DNA of 64,000 nt from Mitsuokella sp. oral taxon 131 str. W9106 (GTDB lineage: Bacteria > Bacillota > Negativicutes > Selenomonadales > Selenomonadaceae). Shown piece after piece: positions 52,734-59,456 of the stretch. The position numbers and the translations under genes were made by a program. The notes beneath the pieces are model-generated. The model searched no databases. It was not told the DNA's origin and was given only the letters and a program-made list of their open reading frames with translations. The first letter of the stretch is position 1. Every line of letters starts with the position of its first letter. Where the stretch lies: assembly GCF_000469545.1 (NCBI RefSeq), contig NZ_KI273072.1:62001-126000 (forward strand), read 5' to 3'.

Positions 52734-53222
52734 TTGACGGAGGAGGAAATCAAACAGATTTTCGTCAAGGCACTGAATTCCTTGGTGGAAGTGAAAGAGA
52801 ACGTGATTGCAGAACTGCGATCTCTGATTGACAGCGTTTGCCAAACGAGGGAGCTGATGGAGGAACGGGATAAAGTAGAGCAGGAACTTCGCGTTTTGAC
52901 AGAACGGCTTGAAACACTGATTCGCGAGAATGCACGGGTGGCACAGGATCAGACGGCGTATCTGAAACAGGAAAATGAGATTCGCGCACTCTATGTGGAA
53001 AAGCAGGGACATCTGGCGACGTTGGATGAGCAAATTGCCGAGAGGGAGCGCAAGAGAAACACCTTGGAGGCCATGATTCAAGTGGTATGTGGTATCAACG
53101 GGGAGCAGGTTGAGTTCGATGAGGAGCTATGGGGCGGACTGCTCGATCACATTGTGGTCAAGGAGGACGGCACGGTAGTCGTTGTTTTCAAGGGAGGGAT
53201 TGAGATTGGTGTTGGGGGATGA
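52734..53222 (+). pseudogene. C-terminal fragment of a large serine recombinase (copy A)
   Basis: 162 residues, starting EEEIKQIFVKALNSLVEVKE and ending VVVFKGGIEIGVGG. It aligns end to end with the last ~160 residues of the recombinase at 56737, about 85 percent identical by eye. It is mostly coiled coil (EERDKVEQELRVLTERLETL). The catalytic domain and zinc ribbon are missing. Confidence 0.85.
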
Positions 53223-53390
53223 GTGCCTCTAGAAAAAAATAGATTCCATTATGCTCCCCATCCTACATTATAGTCAGATGCACATTCCTTTTCAAAGAGA
53301 ATGAGATTTTGGATATCGTAAAGCAGAACTGCATCACCACATTCGGTGGTTCTGTAGGAAAATCGGCATGGAGCGCCTACCGCGCTCAAG

Positions 53391-53920
53391 GGATGATGAA
53401 GATTGCCGTTCTGGATGCTGACCTCATAGCAAGGAAGCAACATAGATTTCCGAATCTCGTCTGTATGGAAACTATCTGGTTATCATAAATCCGGAGAAAA
53501 TGACGTACATTACGGCTTTATCGAGGCGTTTATTGAGCGGCTTAGCGAGAAGTACAACATCCGCGAAATTGTCTTTGAGCGACGTGACGCGGTACAGATG
53601 GTGCAAAACCTCGAGGGGATGAGCTTCACCGTTGTTCCATTCGGGTAGGGCTTTAAGGATATGGGGGCACCAACCAAGGAGTTGATGAAGCTGACGCTGG
53701 AAAAGAAATAGCGCACGGCGGGCATCCCGTCATGCGCTGGATGGCAGACAATATATTCATTCGCACCGATCCCGCAGGGAACATCAAGGCGGACAAGGAG
53801 AAGTCCACCGAGAAGATCGACGGCGTGATTGCACTCATCATGGCGCTGGATCGTGCGATTCGGTGTGGGAATGATACCTCCGCATGTGTCTATGATGAGC
53901 GAGGAATTTTGTTGCTGTGA
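53391..53920 (+). pseudogene. Phage remnant: short N-terminal piece fused to terminase large-subunit C-terminus
   Basis: The first piece reads MKIAVLDADLIARKQHRFPN (start near 53391-53394), then a one-base shift into KLSGYHKSGENDV; it resembles cobalamin-binding/radical-SAM-type phage proteins (weak). The frame then continues as TerL nuclease domain: YGFIEAFIERLSEKYNIREI, FERRDAVQMVQNLEGMSF with an in-frame stop at 53647, and, after a second stop and shift near 53720, HPVMRWMADNIFIRTDPAGN and IDGVIALIMALDRAI. Clearly decayed. Bases 53223-53390 contain only short frames. Confidence 0.65.
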
Positions 53921-53928
53921 ATTCGTGT

Positions 53929-54309
53929 TTATTCGAGCGGTTCCAGTTTTGACAGCGTGACCTTGTCGTATGCACCGTTTTTCTTATCTTCGGGATGGGG
54001 TTCCAATCCGATGATGGTAATATCTTTCTGCTCTGGGCCATACACCCAATACATTCGCATGGCGCGACTGGTTCGGTTCTCCAAATATGACTGCCAGACC
54101 TTTTGTCCGTACCGTCTGGTTAAATCTTGGATTTCGTGTGTATGGAGGCTTGGATAGAATGGATTGGAAGCAAGAAGTTTTAATGCTTTGCCCCATTTTT
54201 TATAAAGGTTGGCATCTGCTTTTGAAATACTTCCATCCATGCTCTCTTTGTGCAGACGCATCCACAGTTCAAGCATTTCAGGAATACCCATATGAATCGA
54301 AAAATCCAT
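53929..54309 (-). CDS. RelE/ParE-like toxin of a type II TA pair
   Basis: 126 residues. C-terminal half matches the RelE-like fold: QKVWQSYLENRTSRAMRMYW, VYGPEQKDITIIGLEPHPED, KKNGAYDKVTLSKL. Such toxins cleave mRNA on the ribosome, or act on gyrase in ParE members; which applies here is unknown. It starts two bases after the antitoxin stop, and the pair sits between phage terminase and portal fragments. Confidence 0.7.
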   Translation of the reverse strand: MDFSIHMGIPEMLELWMRLHKESMDGSISKADANLYKKWGKALKLLASNPFYPSLHTHEIQDLTRRYGQKVWQSYLENRTSRAMRMYWVYGPEQKDITIIGLEPHPEDKKNGAYDKVTLSKLEPLE

Positions 54310-54311
54310 AT

Positions 54312-54557
54312 TCAGAATCCGGAGAGGTCAATCGGTGCAGAAACTTTTCCTGCATTCAGATTGCGGATGGATTCATCCATCATCTGTAGCGTACGTTTCG
54401 ATATTTCCTCTGGACGAACCAGTTCTCGCGGCTCTAGCAGGATGATGCCGTTATCGTATTCCTGTACTTCGTAATAATCATATTTAGCACCGCGCAGTGT
54501 CAGACGTTTCTTTGCATCCAAGTGAGCCTGATAGCGACCTTTGATTGCAGCTTGCAT
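54312..54557 (-). CDS. AbrB/SpoVT-like antitoxin
   Basis: 81 residues. The N-terminal part AAIKGRYQAHLDAKKRLTLR followed by GAKYDYYEVQEYDNGIIL resembles swapped-hairpin AbrB/MazE DNA-binding domains; the C-terminal part (RTLQMMDESIRNLNAGKVSA) would wrap the toxin. ACGGAGGAATATGT lies right before the start. Upstream operator and promoter elements support autoregulation. Confidence 0.7.
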   Translation of the reverse strand: MQAAIKGRYQAHLDAKKRLTLRGAKYDYYEVQEYDNGIILLEPRELVRPEEISKRTLQMMDESIRNLNAGKVSAPIDLSGF

Positions 54558-54580
54558 ACATATTCCTCCGTTCTAAGGAG

Positions 54581-54594
54581 TGGGATTTCCCACA
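54581..54594. promoter_or_regulatory. Palindromic operator candidate of the TA pair
   Basis: GTGGGATTTCCCAC, six-base arms around TT, immediately upstream of the antitoxin ribosome site and just after the predicted transcription start. A flanking TTTGAT/ATCAAA pair surrounds the -10 box. Confidence 0.6.
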
Positions 54595-54607
54595 TTTGAT
54601 ATGGTTA

Positions 54608-54636
54608 GTATAAATCAAATTCGAATATTGTGCAAG
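54608..54636 (-). promoter_or_regulatory. Promoter of the TA pair
   Basis: On the minus strand, TTGCAC (54636-54631), 17-base spacer, TATACT (54613-54608). Start expected near 54601, next to the palindrome. Confidence 0.75.
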
Positions 54637-54696
54637 ACATGGGGATTGGGAGATTGCAGCGGACATAAAAATTACAAACCTGAAATGGAGGTTTCC

Positions 54697-54999
54697 ATGA
54701 ACTTCTTCACAAAACTCTTCCGTTCACGGGACAAGCCCAAGAATCACCTCGGCGGCTTGTCCTTTTTGTTTGGACAGACAGCGGCGGGCAAGGCGGTCAA
54801 TGGGAGGACTGCGATGCAGACAACAGCGGTTTACGCTTGCGTGCGCATCCTTGCCGAATCCATCGCAGGATTGCCGCTCCACGTCTATAAATACAAAGGG
54901 CAGGGAAAAGAGCGTGTGTATCTACCTCACTTTCGTTGGATTTTCTATATATTTTCATTATACTACAGTCCACCCAATAATATGATCAGAAACATATAA
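54697..54999 (+). pseudogene. HK97-type phage portal protein, N-terminal fragment
   Basis: The first ~70 residues are portal-like: MNFFTKLFRSRDKPKNHLGG, GRTAMQTTAVYACVRILAES and IAGLPLHVYKY. AATGGAGGTTTCC precedes the ATG. The normal protein is ~400 residues; homology stops near 54920 and the frame ends in unrelated AT-rich sequence. Terminase then portal is normal phage order, so with the TerL remnant this is one decayed prophage module. Confidence 0.75.
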
Positions 55000-55024
55000 A
55001 AAACACTAACTTTAATTTTTCGAC

Positions 55025-55053
55025 TTACATTAATAAAAGAACTGTGCTATTAT
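55025..55053 (+). promoter_or_regulatory. Promoter of the HxlR gene
   Basis: TTACAT at 55025-55030, 17-base spacer, TATTAT at 55048-55053, about 45 bases before the HxlR start codon. Confidence 0.6.
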
Positions 55054-55098
55054 TTCTAACAGGTCGTATGAACGATATGCAGACAGAAGGGAATCACC

Positions 55099-55503
55099 AT
55101 GACAAAGCCCCCCCATCGACAGATGAACAAATTCGGTTCTTGTCCCTTTGCTACGGCGCAAAAACTCATCGCAGGGAAATGGGCGATCCTCGTCATGCGT
55201 ACCCTTGCCGCCGGTGCAAGGCGCTTTGGCGAAATTCAAAAGGAAGTCGGCGCAACACAGGCGACACTTGCCACACAGCTGAAAACGCTTGAATATGAAG
55301 GCCTGCTGACACGCACCGCCTTCCCCGAAGTCCCGCCGCGCGTCGAATACGAGCTGACGCCAATCGGTTACGCGTTCACCCCCGTCCTCGATTGCATTGA
55401 AGTGTGGGGAAACCGCTACATCGACTATCTGCATCAACACACGACACAGGCAGAATCTCTGCCGCAGGAAGAACCCACTCTATCATCACATAACGAAAGG
55501 TGA
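55099..55503 (+). CDS. HxlR-family winged-helix regulator
   Basis: 134 residues. CPFATAQKLIAGKWAILVMR is the HxlR start, then RFGEIQKEVGATQATLATQL (recognition helix region) and VEYELTPIGYAFTPVLDCIE. The conserved Cys in the CPF motif often senses redox or electrophiles, fitting the DsbA-like oxidoreductase six bases downstream. AAGGGAATCACC precedes ATG 55099. Confidence 0.9.
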   Translation: MTKPPHRQMNKFGSCPFATAQKLIAGKWAILVMRTLAAGARRFGEIQKEVGATQATLATQLKTLEYEGLLTRTAFPEVPPRVEYELTPIGYAFTPVLDCIEVWGNRYIDYLHQHTTQAESLPQEEPTLSSHNER

Positions 55504-55509
55504 TGCCAC

Positions 55510-56211
55510 ATGAAAATCACATATTGGTCCGACTACGCCTGTCCCTTCTGCTACATCGGAGAGACACGCATGAAAAAAGCCATTGCCGCGATGGACACCA
55601 CCGAGCCGATTGAACTTGAAATGAAAGCGTTCCAGCTTGATCCAAATGCACCGCGAAAATCCGTAGGCAACATGACCGACCTCTTCGTACGCAAGTACGG
55701 ATTCTCGCCAGATGAAGCAGAAAAGCGCATCGACAGCATTACTGCCATGGGCAGACAGGAAGGACTGAACTTCAACTTTGTCGATGCCCAGTTTGTCAAT
55801 ACCGTGGATGCACATCGTTTGACCAAGTATGCACAAAGCAAAGAGCCGGAGCAAGCCGACCGTCTTATCGAGGTTCTCATGGATGCCTATTTCGGCAAAA
55901 ATGCCGCCCTCTCCGAACCCGATGTTCTGCGCTGTGCGGCACAGTCGGCAGGTCTTAATACGGAAGAAGCGGAAAAAGTGATCAAGTTCGACACGCTCTA
56001 TCTGGACGAAGTGCAGCAGGATGAAACGGAGGCCTATATGCGTGGCGTCAGCTCCGTGCCGCTCTTTATCATCGGTGATGAACGCATTGCCGGCGCAGAC
56101 AGCATCACACGGATGAAAGCCGCACTCCAAAAGGCACTGGAAAAAATAATTTTTGTAGGTTGTAAAATCAAGTTGCACAGGAAAAATTCCATAGCGGAAG
56201 CCTTATGGTAA
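55510..56211 (+). CDS. DsbA-family FrnE-like oxidoreductase with altered C-terminus
   Basis: 233 residues of the thioredoxin-fold FrnE group. The CXXC is CPFC at residues 11-14 (WSDYACPFCYIGETRM); MRGVSSVPLFIIGDERIAGA carries the cis-Pro. The last ~20 residues (after ALEKI) read through IS30-like end sequence (IFVGCKIKLHRKN), so the native tail was cut by an insertion, probably with little loss. Co-transcribed with the HxlR gene. Confidence 0.87.
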   Translation: MKITYWSDYACPFCYIGETRMKKAIAAMDTTEPIELEMKAFQLDPNAPRKSVGNMTDLFVRKYGFSPDEAEKRIDSITAMGRQEGLNFNFVDAQFVNTVDAHRLTKYAQSKEPEQADRLIEVLMDAYFGKNAALSEPDVLRCAAQSAGLNTEEAEKVIKFDTLYLDEVQQDETEAYMRGVSSVPLFIIGDERIAGADSITRMKAALQKALEKIIFVGCKIKLHRKNSIAEALW

Positions 56212-56566
56212 AATAGAGTTGAACAGACCAATCTACCAAAGGAGTCACGCTATGGAACAACTAGAGTGTACCACAAAATCGGAGCATCGCAAAGGGGCAC
56301 ATCTCACTTATGAAGAGCGCGTCATCATCCAGATCAGACATAGAGACGGACGCTCCCTTCGAGCATCGCACAGGAGATCGGCTGCGCGCCCAACACCGTA
56401 CACAACGAACTGAGGCGGGGCAGAGTTCTGCTCCACAACGGGAAGCGCGTGGGATACAGAGCTGTCAACGGTCAGGAAGTATACGAGAGCAACCGCGAAC
56501 ACTGCGGACGCCCCTCGTTGCATGAAAGCAAGAAAGCATTTCTCTCCTATGTAGTGAAGATGTTTC
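56155..56566 (+). mobile_element. IS30-family remnant (left end and transposase N-terminus)
   Basis: An end-like sequence with GTTGTAAAATCAAGTTGCAC begins about 56162 and overlaps the FrnE tail. ATG 56252 opens a transposase start (GAHLTYEERVIIQIRHRDG); after a frameshift near 56355 the helix-turn-helix continues as SLRSIAQEIGCAPNTVHNEL then RRGRVLLHNGKRVGYRAVNG. The frame ends by about 56566 in another element. The DDE domain is missing. Confidence 0.75.
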
Positions 56567-56567
56567 A

Positions 56568-56756
56568 GGAGATCCCTTCACCAACAAAGTGTACTGCGCC
56601 TCCTGCGGCAGCAAGTGTGAGCGTGACACTTGGACGAAGGGAACTAAGGTGTGGTCTTGCAGTCAGCTGCGCACGAAATGCGGATTGAAACGGCTGCCCG
56701 AATCCGAACTCAAGGAAGCGGCAGAATCCTTGTTCGGTGACTGCTTCCAGTTATGA
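56568..56756 (+). pseudogene. Zinc-ribbon fragment of another serine recombinase
   Basis: 63 codons reading GDPFTNKVYCASCGSKCERD, then VWSCSQLRTKCGLKRLPESE, a recombinase zinc-beta-ribbon with two CXXC-type pairs. It lacks catalytic and coiled-coil parts and overlaps the next recombinase in a different frame. Two adjacent recombinase genes, fused by deletion, are the simplest origin. Confidence 0.65.
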
Positions 56757-58188
56757 AATGCAGATGGCGCATTACAAGAACTACATCGAAAGCCGCGCCG
56801 ACTGGGATTTCGTCGGCATGTATTCGGACGAGGGGATCAGCGGCACCAACACAAAGAAGCGTGACGGCTTCAACCAGATGATCGAGGATGCCCTTGCCGG
56901 CAAGATTGACCTCATCATCACCAAGTCCGTCAGCCGCTTTGCGCGGAATACCGTGGATTCTCTGCAGAATGTCCGCAAACTCAAGGAAAACGGTGTAGAG
57001 ATTTACTTTGAAAAAGAGAACATATGGACATTTGATTCGCGTGGAGAACTCCTTATCACGATTATGTCGAGCCTAGCGCAGGAGGAGAGCCGCAGCATCT
57101 CGGAGAACACCACATGGGGTAAGCGCAAGCAGTTCGCCGAGGGCAAGACCAGTGTGGGCTACAGTGCCTTTCTCGGCTATGACAAGGATTTCAAAATCAA
57201 CGAGGAACAGGCGCAAGTGGTGAAGCTCATCTACAAACTCTTCCTTGGCGGGCGATCCTTCTATGCGATTACCAAGGAACTGGAGAAGCGCGGCCTCAAA
57301 TCCCCATCGGGAAAGGACAAGTGGTACATTTCCACAGTGCGCTCCATCCTCACCAACGAGAAGTATCGTGGCGATGCGCTGATCCAGAAAGAGTATACGG
57401 CGGACTTCCTCGATAAGACGCGACGGAAGAATACGGGTGAGATTCCGCAGTACTATGTGGAGGAACATCACGAGGCGATTATTCCGCCGGACTTGTTCGA
57501 CTTTGTGCAATCGGAGATAAAACGCAGAGAGCAGAACGGCAAGCACAGCGGCGTGAGCATCTTCGCGAACAAAATCAAATGCGGCTGCTGCGGCGGTTGG
57601 TACGGAGCGAAGGTATGGCACTCGACCGACAAATACCGCAGAGTCATCTATCGCTGCAACAAGAAATACGCCCACAAGGGCAAGCCATGCAGTACAAGGC
57701 ATCTGACAGAGGAGGAGATCAAACAGATTTTCGTCAAAGCATTGAACTCCTTGGTGGAGGTCAAAGAGAACGTAATTGCGGAACTCCGATCCCTAATTGA
57801 CGACGTTTGCCAAACTGTGGAGCTGACTGAGGAGCGTAATAGAATAGAGCAGGAACTTTGTGTTTTGGCAGAACGGATCGAAATACTGATTCAGGAGAAT
57901 GCGCGGGTGGCACAGGATCAGAATGCGTATCTGAAACAGGAAAATGAGATTCGCGGACTCTATGTGGAAAAGCAGGGAAATTTGGAAAAATTGGACGACC
58001 AAATCGCCGAGAGGGAGAGCAAGAGAAAGACCTTGGAGACCATGATTCAAGTGGTATGTGGTATCAACGAGGAGCAGGTTGAGTTCGATGAGGCGTTATG
58101 GGGCGGACTGCTCAATTACATCGTGGTCAAGGAGGACGGAGCGGCAGTCGTTGTTTTCAAGGGCGGGATTGAAATTGTAGGGGGATAA
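56737..58188 (+). pseudogene. Large serine recombinase lacking its catalytic serine (copy B)
   Basis: 483 residues. Present: TSSYEMQ-like start, GMYSDEGISGTN, KSVSRFARNTVDSLQNVRKL, recombinase domain (SPSGKDKWYISTVRSILTNE, KYRGDALIQKEYT), zinc ribbon (IKCGCCGGWYGAKVWHST) and the coiled-coil tail. Missing are the first ~20-40 residues with the YCRVS motif that supplies the nucleophilic serine; the frame begins GTG ACT GCT TCC directly in SSYEM sequence. It should therefore be catalytically dead. Its C-terminal 160 residues are repeated at 52734. Confidence 0.85.
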
Positions 58189-58194
58189 CTCTTC

Positions 58195-58292
58195 CTAGAA
58201 CTTCATCCCGAGGGAGAATCCATACGTCACATCCAGCGTACGGAATCCCTTGGTTTTTGTTGGGCGCAGCGACGAATACGTCATAGTCTTTG
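58195..58292 (-). pseudogene. C-terminal scrap of an outer-membrane beta-barrel protein
   Basis: On the minus strand the last residues read GFRTLDVTYGFSLGMKF and stop at 58195. Alternating hydrophobics with a terminal Phe are the barrel-assembly signature of Gram-negative outer-membrane proteins. Upstream in a shifted frame DYDVFVAAPNKNQG continues the same protein. Only ~33 residues remain before the IS3 remnant. Confidence 0.45.
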
Positions 58293-58299
58293 GGTACAA

Positions 58300-58990
58300 A
58301 TGCGCAATTTCGGACACAAAATCAACCGCAAGGCGGTGCAAGGGATTGTGCAGAAGCTTGGACTTCAAGTGCATTCCTTTACGCACAGAACGCACAAGTA
58401 CAGCTCCTACAGAGGGTTGTCGGAACGGTGGCAGACAATCTTCTGAACCGCAGATTAAAAATCTCTATCTCGCATCAGAAGATCGCAACGGATACGAGTG
58501 AGCGCAAATACTGGCTGCAGGGAGACGATGGAAAGCTCGTCGCAGACACAAACTGTATTTCGATCCGTATATGGATTTCTTTAATGCTGAGATTGTCAGT
58601 TTTCACATCGGACAGGACACCGTCTGCGATAGGGATTCAGTCCGCACTTGAGGAGGCAATTCGTGTGACAGCAGATTGTCCTTATCGGCGCACCTTCCAC
58701 TCCGACCAGGGGTGGAGGTATTAGATGAAGTTGTACACGAAACGCCTAAAGGAGGAGAGAATCTTTCAGAGTATGTCACGTAAGGGGAACTGTTTGGACA
58801 ACAGTGTAATGGAGAACTTCTTCGGACTCTTAAAGCAAGAGATTTACTATGGACGTATTTACCATAGTTACGAGGAACTTAAGATGGCGATCGAAAAGCA
58901 CATTGTTTACTACAACGAGCATCGCATCAAAGAATCTATCGGCTGGCTTAGTCCTGCACAGTATCGTCGCAGACCAAGCTGCATAATAAA
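58300..58990 (+). mobile_element. IS3-family (IS150-like) transposase remnant
   Basis: Pieces of the orfB integrase in several frames: NRKAVQGIVQKLGLQVHSFT and KYSSYRG, then (other frame) VADNLLNRRLKISISHQKIA, then CPYRRTFHSDQGWRY, a stop, and ERIFQSMSRKGNCLDNSVME with NFFGLLKQEIYYGR and YYNEHRIKESIGWLSPAQYR. Catalytic Asp and Glu regions are recognisable but the frame is broken at least three times. orfA is absent. Confidence 0.8.
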
Positions 58991-59090
58991 AGCGCAAAAA
59001 TCGCTTTTCTACGCTTTCAGGTCTAACTTTTTAGGGGCATTACACTGGCAGTTGGAATTTCTTTTTTGTAAAGAATCATTAGGAACATGA

Positions 59091-59456
59091 CTGGTCCTGT
59101 GTTATAATTTGTTATGTTGAAAGTTCTTTGATTATTTGCAAATAATTTTATCCATCCCGCAATATGTCCATGAAAAAAACTATGATAGTAATAGACTAGA
59201 GAATCCTCTCACTGGAAATTTTCTTTTGCGATGGAATAAGGTGGCAATAGCACAATCATCTTGAACTTGATTGTTTTACCGATCATAGCACTGTTTTTCG
59301 CAATATTATGATATGTGGCTGCAAAGTCCGGGGGAGAAGGTGCAGGTGGTGGGCGAATATCGCTTTACAACGCAGCGTCTGAAGGGGCGGCGACTTGTAG
59401 CAGATGTGTAATGGGATTGTGAGATTGATTGCAGGAACTTTATAAGGAGAGTATTT
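59091..59456. other. Intergenic stretch before the SIR2 gene
   Basis: AT-rich, about 365 bases. It contains the MITE-like right end to about 59113 and, at 59313-59411, a 32-codon frame MWLQSPGEKVQVVGEYRFTT followed by QRLKGRRLVADV that looks like a genuine protein C-terminus of unknown origin. No clear promoter could be assigned. Confidence 0.4.
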
